DNA from: a virus
Length of the DNA: 29,405 nt
Strand: one strand, 5' to 3'
Virus record (IMG/VR): IMGVR_UViG_3300047297_000085
Location: 1-29,405 of that record
Shown here one piece after another: positions 18,404 through 26,958 of this stretch; position 1 is the stretch's first letter, and each line of letters starts with the position of its first letter. The notes beneath the pieces are model-generated. The model saw only the letters and a list, made by a program, of their open reading frames with translations, did no database searches and was not told the origin of the DNA. A program made the position numbers and the translations under genes.

Positions 18404-20185
18404 ATGGCAAAGTTTAAGGTCAACATTGACCTGTCTCGGGACGCATTGTTCGATGAACTAGGCATCCAGAGATTGAGAGAAAGTTATATGAAGGACGAAG
18501 AAGTTAGTCCTCAAGAAAGATTTGCTTATGTTTCGGAATCGTTTGCGTCTAATCAGGAACATGCTCAGCGACTGTATGACTACAGTAGTAAGCACTGGCT
18601 TAGCTACTCTACGCCTATCCTATCTTTTGGTCGCTCTAAGCGTGGCCTCCCTATTAGCTGTTTCCTTAATTACATGGATGATAGTGCAGAAGGCTTGGTC
18701 GATAACCTATCAGAAACTAACTGGCTATCCATGTATGGTGGTGGTGTTGGGGTTCATGTTGGTATCCGCAATGGTGACGATAAGTCTACTGGTGTTATGC
18801 CCCACCTCAAAATCTACGATGCCAGTTCCTTGGCCTATCGTCAAGGCCGTACAAGACGGGGTAGCTATGCTGCCTACCTAGACATTCACCACCCTGACAT
18901 CATCCAGTTTCTGGAGATGCGTAAGCCCACTGGTGATCAGAATGTACGCACACTAAACCTACATCACGGCATCAACATCACTGATGAATTCATGACCATC
19001 ATTGAGAAGGCCATGAAAGATCCTGACTTTGATGACAGCTTCCAACTTAAGAACCCTGCCAATGGTGAGGTGGTGGAGACAGTGTCTGCTAAATATCTGT
19101 GGCAGAAAATCCTAGACCTGCGTATGCAGACAGGTGAGCCATACTTGGTGTTCATTGATACAGCTAACAAGGCTATGCCTAAGTGGTTGAGTGACAAAGG
19201 ATTGAAGATTAATGGTAGCAATCTGTGTACAGAAATCTTCCTACCAACTAACGAGAAACGCACAGCAGTGTGTTGCTTGTCTTCACTCAACCTAGAATAC
19301 TATGATGATTGGAAAGATGACAAGCAATTCATCTTGGATGTTATGGAAATGCTAGACAATGTCTTGCAATATTTCATTGACAAAGCACCATCAACAATTG
19401 CAAGAGCTAAGTACAGCGCAATGATGGAGCGTAGCATTGGTGTTGGTACTCTAGGCTTCCATGCATTCTTACAAAAGAAAGGTGTAGCCATCGATGGAGT
19501 GATGGCTAAGAGTTATAACAATGAAATCTTTAAGCACATTCATTCTTCGTGTCTACTTGCTGACTCTGTCTTGGAGCAGCAGCGTGGTAGTTGTGTCGAT
19601 GCTGGTCACGGCAATATTAGTAGAAGGTTTAGTCATCACACTGCTATTGCCCCTAACGCTAGTAGCAGCCTTATCATGGGGAATACTAGCCCTTCGGTCG
19701 AGCCTTACAGAGCAAATGTATTTAGGCAGGACACACTCAGCGGAGCATTCGTATATAAGAATAGGTTCTTGAAAGCACAACTTGCTGCACTGGGTATGGA
19801 CGATGATGACACATGGGCATCCATCATCAGCAACGAAGGATCTGTACAGCACCTAGACATTCCTGACAACTTGAAGGAAGTGTTTAAGACTGCTATGGAG
19901 ATTGATCAGCGTTGGTTGGTTGAGCTTGCAGCAGACAGACAGAAATACATTGACCAAGGTCAGAGCATTAACTTGTTCTTCCATGCCAATGTATCCATTA
20001 AATATCTACATGCCATTCACTTCCTTGCTTGGAAGAGTGGACTAAAGAGCCTATACTATCTTCGTTCAGAGAAGGTGCGTAAGGCAGATAAGGTGGGTGC
20101 TCAGATCAAGCGTCAGAAGATTGAAGACGATATTGATTTGAAGCAGGTGGCAGAAGGTGAAACTTGTTTAGCATGTGAAGGTTGA
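18404..20185 (+). CDS. nrdA: Class I ribonucleotide reductase large subunit
   Basis: The 593-residue protein reduces ribonucleotides together with NrdB. Visible catalytic residues are C86 (PISCF) and C290 or C291 (TAVCCLSSLN) as the redox pair, the NLCTEI motif (N273, thiyl C275, E277), the phosphate-binding PNASSSLIMGNTSPS (417-431), the radical-transfer tyrosines Y551-Y552, and a C-terminal CLAC (588-591) redox tail. The N-terminal ATP-cone of E. coli NrdA (761 residues) is absent, so dATP feedback inhibition through it is unlikely. ATG 18404 has AGGAG upstream. The gene lies directly upstream of nrdB. Confidence 0.95.
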   Translation: MAKFKVNIDLSRDALFDELGIQRLRESYMKDEEVSPQERFAYVSESFASNQEHAQRLYDYSSKHWLSYSTPILSFGRSKRGLPISCFLNYMDDSAEGLVDNLSETNWLSMYGGGVGVHVGIRNGDDKSTGVMPHLKIYDASSLAYRQGRTRRGSYAAYLDIHHPDIIQFLEMRKPTGDQNVRTLNLHHGINITDEFMTIIEKAMKDPDFDDSFQLKNPANGEVVETVSAKYLWQKILDLRMQTGEPYLVFIDTANKAMPKWLSDKGLKINGSNLCTEIFLPTNEKRTAVCCLSSLNLEYYDDWKDDKQFILDVMEMLDNVLQYFIDKAPSTIARAKYSAMMERSIGVGTLGFHAFLQKKGVAIDGVMAKSYNNEIFKHIHSSCLLADSVLEQQRGSCVDAGHGNISRRFSHHTAIAPNASSSLIMGNTSPSVEPYRANVFRQDTLSGAFVYKNRFLKAQLAALGMDDDDTWASIISNEGSVQHLDIPDNLKEVFKTAMEIDQRWLVELAADRQKYIDQGQSINLFFHANVSIKYLHAIHFLAWKSGLKSLYYLRSEKVRKADKVGAQIKRQKIEDDIDLKQVAEGETCLACEG

Positions 20186-20186
20186 T

Positions 20187-21146
20187 ATGGTAAAGACTAA
20201 ATTAGATATTACGCAAGAGCGTACAACATTCAAACCCTTTAAATATCCTTGGGCTTATGATGCTTGGTTGCAGCATGAGCAGAGCCATTGGCTTCATACA
20301 GAAGTGCCTATGTCTGAGGATGTTAAAGACTACAAGAAACTGAGCAGCCATGAGCAGGAGTTTCTAACAAAGATTTTACGCTTCTTTGTACAGGGTGACT
20401 TGGATATTGGCAGTGGTTATCATGACCACTACATCCCTATATTCAAGCAGCCTGAGGTGAGGATGATGATGAGTGGCTTTGCCAGTAGGGAAGCTTTGCA
20501 TGTAGCAGCATACGCCCACCTCATTGAAACCTTAGGCTTGCCTGAGTCTACATACAATGAATTCCTACAGTATGGAGAGATGGTGCAGAAGCACGACTAC
20601 ATTAACAATCTTAGTGCAGCACCAATGGCTGAGAAAATTGCTGCCATCTCTGCCTTCGGTGAGGGCATGCAGCTATTCTCTAGCTTTGTTATGTTGCTTA
20701 ATTTTGCAAGGAATGGTAAGCTTAAAGGACTAGGTCAGATCATTGCTTGGTCCATAGTAGATGAGACACAGCATGCTGAAGGTATGATTAAGGTTTATCG
20801 TGAGTATGTTAAGCACCATCAGGATGAAACGACTTCGGATCGCATTAAAGAAATTGCAGATCAAATGGTGGGTCTGGAGGATCAGTTTGTGGATCTGGCT
20901 TTTTCGATGGTCGAGGTCGAGAAGCTTACGAAAGAAGAAGTGAAGCAGTACATCCGCTACATTGCAGATCGTAGACTCATCTCTATGGGGATGAAAGGCA
21001 TCTATAAGATTAAGAAGAACCCTCTGCCGTGGGTAGATGGTATGTTAGGTGTTAGCCACACCAACTTCTTTGAGCAGCGTGTAACAGACTACAGCAAGGG
21101 TGCTACCACTGGTACTTGGGATGATGTATGGGGGAAAGCTGCATGA
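20187..21146 (+). CDS. nrdB: Class I ribonucleotide reductase small subunit
   Basis: The 319-residue protein carries the diiron or dimetal centre that makes the radical for NrdA. Likely ligands are D71, E102 and H105 (REALHV), E159 (GEGMQ), and E193 and H196 (DETQHAE), with the radical tyrosine Y109 in the position of E. coli Y122. Total length is slightly below E. coli NrdB (376). ATG 20187, one base after the nrdA stop, is preferred over GTG 20175 because AAGG upstream is well placed. The two subunits are thus co-translated. Its stop overlaps the next start. Confidence 0.95.
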   Translation: MVKTKLDITQERTTFKPFKYPWAYDAWLQHEQSHWLHTEVPMSEDVKDYKKLSSHEQEFLTKILRFFVQGDLDIGSGYHDHYIPIFKQPEVRMMMSGFASREALHVAAYAHLIETLGLPESTYNEFLQYGEMVQKHDYINNLSAAPMAEKIAAISAFGEGMQLFSSFVMLLNFARNGKLKGLGQIIAWSIVDETQHAEGMIKVYREYVKHHQDETTSDRIKEIADQMVGLEDQFVDLAFSMVEVEKLTKEEVKQYIRYIADRRLISMGMKGIYKIKKNPLPWVDGMLGVSHTNFFEQRVTDYSKGATTGTWDDVWGKAA

Positions 21147-21349
21147 TAGTTGTAGAACTAAGGCAGGGCATTGGTTTTGATATTGAATTCAATGACACCA
21201 TCTGTCACATCGTAGATGATGGTGGACCACATGATAAATTGTTTTCTTATAGTGGTATACTAATCAAGTTGCCTTTTCTTAGTATCTATATTGGTGAGTT
21301 TGATGAGATAGGTGAACTCATTAAAGGCGATAAACCTACAGGGGAATAA
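21143..21349 (+). CDS. Small beta-rich hypothetical protein (68 aa)
   Basis: ATG 21143 shares ATGA with the nrdB stop, and GGGGAAAG upstream serves as ribosome-binding site. The product alternates short strands (MIVVELRQGIGFDIEF, then GILIKLPFLSIYIGEF), suggesting a small barrel or sandwich. Function unknown. The next gene starts two bases after its stop. Confidence 0.65.
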   Translation: MIVVELRQGIGFDIEFNDTICHIVDDGGPHDKLFSYSGILIKLPFLSIYIGEFDEIGELIKGDKPTGE

Positions 21350-21350
21350 C

Positions 21351-21539
21351 ATGCAAGTCAAGTCTGAACGATCTGCACCATTGCGTATTCAATTTGAACA
21401 GGGCTATAAAGCTTTCAGACATGGATGGTTGGTCAATCAATATGAACCATCATCTGTGGCAGGTAAAGAGTGGCAACGAGGATTTGATCGTGGCTACTTC
21501 GATAACATTGAAAGACTTAATGGCTACCAAGCGGTTTGA
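21351..21539 (+). CDS. Small Rmf-like protein (62 aa)
   Basis: The start ATG 21351 follows AGGGGAA. The sequence has GYKAFRHGW ... GKEWQRGFDRGYFD, the spacing of two G..(F/W)..G helices found in ribosome modulation factor and in phage Rmf-like small proteins. A role in binding ribosomes is possible but unproven. It overlaps the next gene by 20 bases. Confidence 0.55.
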   Translation: MQVKSERSAPLRIQFEQGYKAFRHGWLVNQYEPSSVAGKEWQRGFDRGYFDNIERLNGYQAV

Positions 21540-21978
21540 TAAAGAACTCCACGATACCTATGACAAGTTTGGAAGAGATGTAGTTAAAAGCTATGTCTCT
21601 TCTTTTTGGAATATGGAAGCTAGAGATAATCCTGACAGGTATGGGGTTGATCTGCATCTGTATAAAGACGACTTGTTGGTGGGATATGCTGAGGTAGAAG
21701 TCAGACTGTCATGGAAAACTGTAGAGTTTCCCTATGAAGATTTGAATGTACCTGCTAGGAAGAAGAAGCTCTTAACACAAGAGATGCCTACACACTTCTT
21801 CTCTATTAATAAAGATGGGACAGCATTGTTCCATTGCGAAGCCGCTGCTGTACTGGCTTCAGAAGTTAAAGAGTCTAGAAATAAATATGTCTACCAAGGA
21901 GAACTCTTTTACAAGGTTCCTCTTGATAGACTATCTTATGTTGTATTACCTACGACTGGCGAGGCCACCCTTAGCTAA
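21520..21978 (+). CDS. Hypothetical protein, possible PD-(D/E)xK-like fold (152 aa)
   Basis: The central part reads DRYGVDLHLYKDDLLVGYAEVEVRLSW, where a D followed by an ExE pattern recalls PD-(D/E)xK nucleases, and FFSINKDGTALFHC follows. I cannot confirm a nuclease from sequence alone. ATG 21520 is chosen because an earlier start at 21394 would overlap the Rmf-like gene by 146 bases. It is the last plus-strand gene and runs 33 bases tail-to-tail into the minus-strand giant gene. Confidence 0.6.
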   Translation: MATKRFDKELHDTYDKFGRDVVKSYVSSFWNMEARDNPDRYGVDLHLYKDDLLVGYAEVEVRLSWKTVEFPYEDLNVPARKKKLLTQEMPTHFFSINKDGTALFHCEAAAVLASEVKESRNKYVYQGELFYKVPLDRLSYVVLPTTGEATLS

Positions 21979-24900
21979 GCCAATTCTCTTTTTAGTTTCT
22001 TTATCTCTGTAGGTTCCACCTACTAAGTCTCTAATAGCATTCACTGCTTTATTTTGTTCACCAGTGATGCGGGTAATTTCTTCATTACCTCCCTTACTAC
22101 CAACTTGATATTTACGCAATTGATTAAATTGATTTTCTAATATCTTTAAAGCTTCTGCCTTATCTTTACTACCTACTTTTTCTAAAGAAGTAATAACCTT
22201 AGGAATAAAGTTAGCTATGTCTGGATTTATTTCTGTATCTTTTGAGAAGGCGTTGTCTGTAGCTATCTTACGAAGTCTTCCAAATGTTGTTTGAGATGTT
22301 TTTACTAGCCCTTTAGTTTCTGTAAACTCATTCCTAACAAGATCTCTAATAATCCTATAAGCTGTATTTGCTTGGACTTCTTCACTCCCCATCCCACCTT
22401 CTTTAATTGGCTTTAAAGAATCTGGAGTCAAGAAATTATCTCTAATGATAGTTAATCTTTTAAAACTGTCTCTGGATTTGTTGTCTTGTTTTATGACAAA
22501 GGGAATTTTAGATCCTACTTCTTTTGTCTTTCTTTCAAGCACTAGTTTATCACTCTCAACAAAAGCATCTTCAGTTTCTCTTAATCCAACAGACTGAGGT
22601 AGACCCAAAGGTCGGGCTACAGTAGGACTACCTGTGATGGAACGGGCAATGGTATTCATATCACCAAAGCTTTCCATTTCTTGGTATTTATTCATTGGCA
22701 TATTAATGCGTCTGAATTCATAATCAGCGTAAGGAATCCTAGTCTCTAAAATCTGTGAGGGATTCTTACCACCCTTAGCTCCAGCAAAGTTATATCTAAT
22801 ATCTTTAGTAAATGAGGTAGCTCCCACCGACATTTCTGAATGGCCCGTATCTCTGCTGGTGGGATCTGTAAAACCCTTAGCAAGAATGTCATCAGCGTCT
22901 CCTTTTGTACCATGATAGAGCACTACTGGTGGTTTATTTTTATAAACTTTTCTCAGACTGTTTAACTTTTCCTGTAAGGGAATAGCAAAGTTAATGAAAT
23001 CAGAAATAACTTCTGGATTATTAACATCCACTTCTTTATTTTTAGCTGCTCTATATTCCCCTTGAGCAACAGCAATAACATCATCTTCGAGCTTGGCTGT
23101 TACATTAGGCATATCAACCAGCTTATCAAAAGCGTTTGTTCTAATATCTCTTAACACTCCTAATGTTTTTTGTCTAGTTTCAAAATCAGAACCAAACTTA
23201 GGTTTATTAAGATTAGGGCTTTCAATCAGTGCTTGCCTATAAGGAGACATAGGAACAGGGGCCTCCATAGGAAGTTCTGTCTTAATCTCTGGAACCACCT
23301 CTGGCTCTACCTTAGGTGGTGGTGTGAAGGAGGCTTCAGCATCTGATACCAGCTTCTCCATCTCTGTATCAACAGGCTTAGGCTCAGAGAGAATAGGACT
23401 AGGCTTGCCTTTTTTAGCAATAGGTTGTGTTGGTATTGCTTTAGTTGTTAAGTCTGCTTTATCTAAAGCTTCTTCTACAACATTGTTAATTTCATTAGCA
23501 ACAATAGCCTCAGGATTCTTAACCTTTCTAATAAGGTTTAACATTCCTTCAGTGCCTGTGGTTGCAGCCTTGGCTCCTGCCTTAAAGACTTTCCCAGCAA
23601 CTACACCACCCTTAGCAAACTGAAGATCTTTAATCTTAGCTGCATACTCAGGTACTCTCATGTAGTCATTGGTTTCTTCCAGTGTCTTACCATTATTCTC
23701 AGTGGCATATCTATTATTAATAATCTTGCGGGTGTCTTCAGGAAGTTTATTAAACTTCATCTTATACACACGAACAAGATCTTCCTGCATAAACTTAGCA
23801 TCAGTAAGTTGTCTAGCTACGGGAAGAATGTTCTTAACTACATTCTCAATAGCTTTTTTCTGTTCAATCTCAGGCAAGTTTTGATAGCGAGGACTCATCA
23901 TCGCTCTATTAATAGAAGCAATGACTAATGGATTAGCTTCTTCTACATAAGCCCTGTCATATTCTTTATCACCTGATGATTGACCATACAGTTTATATGC
24001 TTCGATACCAAGGTAGACCAGTTCAGTTTCTTCTGGTGTCTTCTCTGGTGTGATACGGATACCAACTAAGTTGTTAAAGAATTCACCTTCTTTATATATT
24101 GGTCCTTGTCTTACACGGGGGATAGTTTCAGGTAGTTCTTCCTTCAACACAGGAAGCTTAGATTGAATTCTATTACCCGCTGCTTCTAATATTCTATCTG
24201 CTGGTTTCTCTGATTTAAGTACATTAGGATCTCTAGCAACAGAGCCACCCTCACGAATCAAATCAACAAGGTTGAAGATGTCTTTGACGATGAAGGGTGA
24301 TACAAACCTAGCACCAAAATCACCAGCCACTTTACCCATCTTATCAGCCCACTTCTCCACATCTCTTTCAGAAGAAAGAGCAGAGATAAGTTGATCCATA
24401 AATTGGTTCTGTGTACCTGCTGGCATCTTCATACCAATGACAGCTTCAAAGGCATCACCAGTCTTAGCAGATAAGCCACGCTTGTGCTTCACTGATACAT
24501 CAGCCATAGCCAACAGAGGACCAATAGGGAAAACACCACGCAGGTCTACTGTAGTACCATCATCTCTTTTCCACATGTTCCATTCAACATCCTGATTGTT
24601 CTCACGATAGTCAATGGCAGCAAGCAATGCTGATGTACCTACAATACCTTTAGCTGTGTTCTCTTGACCTTTTCTAATGAGAGCAGCACCTGTCTCATCA
24701 CCGTTAGCTAACATCTTAGAACCTCTAAGAATGTCCTCTGCACCAGAAATACCACCTAATGGGCTATAGCGATACTGGAATGCAATGGCATTGGTCATAA
24801 AGCGAGGGAAGGTAACAAACAAGCTACCACCGGGAACCTCTGCTGCTTTAACAAAGTAGTTACCCATAGCCTCAGCACCACCCTCAAATGTCTTAATACC

Positions 24901-26958
24901 ACCCTTAGGTATTTTAGGTGTGTAAGAGAAGGTAGCTTTCAATGTTTCATCTGCTGCTTCTTTAAGGATGTCAGCAGGAATAACTTTACCATCAGCAATA
25001 AGCTGATACATATCTAAGCCAACACCCTTAAGTTTCTTCTCCACTGAATTAGCAAAGATGGCCTTTCTAAAGAAAGCATCCTGTGCTACGTTCAATGAGT
25101 TAGCCATACGAGCTATCTTAGACAAGTCTGTATCACTCTCCTGCATAGCAGAAAGGATGTTACTTCTAATGGATGGGTTATGCTTGAGCAGCTCATCCGT
25201 CACTTCAGAAGCTAAATCATTCTTACGCAAGTAGCCCCATGTGCCAAAGGCATTCTCAATGGTGTCACCAATGCTTGTCTTTAATGTAGAAAGCCTAGCA
25301 CCCTTAGCTTCTGGTGCTAGTGTCTTTCCTATGGTCATCAACGAGCCTTCAAGTACAGAAGCTGCTGAGTTGAATGTCAAACCAATACCACTGCCCATCA
25401 CGTTACGAACAGTTGTACCAATACCACTGACAATGAGAGCTTTACTTTCTCTCTCAAGTCTATTGAATGCACCACCTAAGTAGCCAAGAGCAGATGTATA
25501 TTCATCAGGCTTACCATACAAAGCGTCCACTTGTTTAGCAACATCAGGATCAATTTGACGCAGACGATTCAAAGCCTTAGAAGCCGTAGAGTATTGCTGC
25601 ATAATCTGAGCAGCTTGTGTCACTGTCACTCTGTTAGCTTGGGCAAACTGTTCAGGACTTAGTCCTTCTTTTCTAATAGCTTGCTCTAACAAAGTGTCAT
25701 CAATAAGACCTTGGTCCATAGCAGAGAACACCTCAGCAATGGCTGTACTGGTTTTCTGTCCTGCCTTAACCTTGTATGTAGGATCATTCTCAATCACATT
25801 CATAGCCACACGAATGGCCCTCTGTGATAAGTCTCTGCGAATGGCTGGCTCTACCAGAGCAGCAGCAGGAGATATTTGATCTAATATCTTAGCACCCTCT
25901 TGCTTCATAAACTCTTCAGCAAGTAGGTCCATGTTCTCATCAACAGGAGATAACAAAGCTGTCTCTACCTTAGTTGGTGGAGCAGTAGGATCTGTTGGTG
26001 TTTTCTCTTTAGACTTCTTAAGCAAGTCAGCAAGCTGTTCTTTACCAGTCTTACCAAACTTAGTAACAGCAGCTTTAGCTTCTACCCCACCAAAGATACC
26101 ACTGATAATTCCGCTAACAGCCATTTGTGTTGTGCTAAGTTCTTCCGGCTCTTGACCAATACTTTTAGCAACTTCTTGATCTAAGCGTTGGCTAACAACA
26201 CTTTGGCCCACTCCCGATGCGGCTTCTAAACCAGCAACGCCAGCTACTACTTTACCTTTAGTTGGTGTAAGGATAGAAGCAAGCTTACCTTTAGCAACAG
26301 CCCCAGTAGCAAGCTGTGCAGCTTCTTGAGCAGCAGTTAATTTAACAACCTGTCCACCAATCTTACCTCCGACAAACCCAACATAGTTTAATGGGTCTGT
26401 AGCAATGGAGGTCATTGCATTCCAATAAGGAACTAAAGCATCGGCACTGCCATAGCCTTGACCACCGGGCTGGAATACACTTCGTGTTTGTTTGTATAGT
26501 TCTCTACCAAGCCCTAGTGTTTGAGCATCTTCAGGCTTAGCATTTCTAATTCTATTTAGTTCAGGAAGAGCACCAGTAAAGGTATTGAATTCAATATCCC
26601 TCATTGTTGCCATATACTTCTTAACAAAGTCTTCGTCTGTTTGTCCCTTCTCAGGAACAACATTACGACTAACTTTCATGTAGTCTTTAATTACAGTAAA
26701 TAGTTCTGGGTTTTTGTACAGCTCTTCAAAAGGAATGGTGGTTTCTAAGCTTTTCTTTTTTGCTTCCTCAATCTTAGCCTGTCTAGGCATAAGTTGTTTG
26801 GTGATGATGGCAGGTTTCTCTGCATCCTTAAGCTCAGCTTCTGTGGGAGGCTTAACAACAGCAGCCTCAATTTGCTGAGGCGTAGGCTTAGCTGGAATCA
26901 AATCATCAAACATCCCACCACTAGTTTTAGTAGGGATTAAGTCATCAAACATTCCCAT
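21946..26958 (-). CDS. Giant virion/ejection protein with ADP-ribosyltransferase-like C-terminal segment (1670 aa)
   Basis: This very large protein lies in the opposite-strand virion module. Its N-terminus holds a tandem motif GMFDDLIP at residues 3-10 and 15-22, found in phage ejection proteins. The middle contains amphipathic and hydrophobic helices (for example near YFVKAAEVPGGSLFVTF), fitting a DNA-ejection or internal core protein like T7 gp16 in role. At about residues 1340-1430, PPVVLYHGTKGDADDILAKG, then GHSEMSVGATSFTKD, resembles ADP-ribosyltransferases (His in YHGT and a downstream S/T strand). Injection of such an enzyme would modify host proteins at once. Start ATG 26958 directly follows the stop of the upstream gene. 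The ART call is moderate; the virion role is inferred from context. Confidence 0.75.
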   Translation of the reverse strand: MGMFDDLIPTKTSGGMFDDLIPAKPTPQQIEAAVVKPPTEAELKDAEKPAIITKQLMPRQAKIEEAKKKSLETTIPFEELYKNPELFTVIKDYMKVSRNVVPEKGQTDEDFVKKYMATMRDIEFNTFTGALPELNRIRNAKPEDAQTLGLGRELYKQTRSVFQPGGQGYGSADALVPYWNAMTSIATDPLNYVGFVGGKIGGQVVKLTAAQEAAQLATGAVAKGKLASILTPTKGKVVAGVAGLEAASGVGQSVVSQRLDQEVAKSIGQEPEELSTTQMAVSGIISGIFGGVEAKAAVTKFGKTGKEQLADLLKKSKEKTPTDPTAPPTKVETALLSPVDENMDLLAEEFMKQEGAKILDQISPAAALVEPAIRRDLSQRAIRVAMNVIENDPTYKVKAGQKTSTAIAEVFSAMDQGLIDDTLLEQAIRKEGLSPEQFAQANRVTVTQAAQIMQQYSTASKALNRLRQIDPDVAKQVDALYGKPDEYTSALGYLGGAFNRLERESKALIVSGIGTTVRNVMGSGIGLTFNSAASVLEGSLMTIGKTLAPEAKGARLSTLKTSIGDTIENAFGTWGYLRKNDLASEVTDELLKHNPSIRSNILSAMQESDTDLSKIARMANSLNVAQDAFFRKAIFANSVEKKLKGVGLDMYQLIADGKVIPADILKEAADETLKATFSYTPKIPKGGIKTFEGGAEAMGNYFVKAAEVPGGSLFVTFPRFMTNAIAFQYRYSPLGGISGAEDILRGSKMLANGDETGAALIRKGQENTAKGIVGTSALLAAIDYRENNQDVEWNMWKRDDGTTVDLRGVFPIGPLLAMADVSVKHKRGLSAKTGDAFEAVIGMKMPAGTQNQFMDQLISALSSERDVEKWADKMGKVAGDFGARFVSPFIVKDIFNLVDLIREGGSVARDPNVLKSEKPADRILEAAGNRIQSKLPVLKEELPETIPRVRQGPIYKEGEFFNNLVGIRITPEKTPEETELVYLGIEAYKLYGQSSGDKEYDRAYVEEANPLVIASINRAMMSPRYQNLPEIEQKKAIENVVKNILPVARQLTDAKFMQEDLVRVYKMKFNKLPEDTRKIINNRYATENNGKTLEETNDYMRVPEYAAKIKDLQFAKGGVVAGKVFKAGAKAATTGTEGMLNLIRKVKNPEAIVANEINNVVEEALDKADLTTKAIPTQPIAKKGKPSPILSEPKPVDTEMEKLVSDAEASFTPPPKVEPEVVPEIKTELPMEAPVPMSPYRQALIESPNLNKPKFGSDFETRQKTLGVLRDIRTNAFDKLVDMPNVTAKLEDDVIAVAQGEYRAAKNKEVDVNNPEVISDFINFAIPLQEKLNSLRKVYKNKPPVVLYHGTKGDADDILAKGFTDPTSRDTGHSEMSVGATSFTKDIRYNFAGAKGGKNPSQILETRIPYADYEFRRINMPMNKYQEMESFGDMNTIARSITGSPTVARPLGLPQSVGLRETEDAFVESDKLVLERKTKEVGSKIPFVIKQDNKSRDSFKRLTIIRDNFLTPDSLKPIKEGGMGSEEVQANTAYRIIRDLVRNEFTETKGLVKTSQTTFGRLRKIATDNAFSKDTEINPDIANFIPKVITSLEKVGSKDKAEALKILENQFNQLRKYQVGSKGGNEEITRITGEQNKAVNAIRDLVGGTYRDKETKKRIGLAKGGLASRR

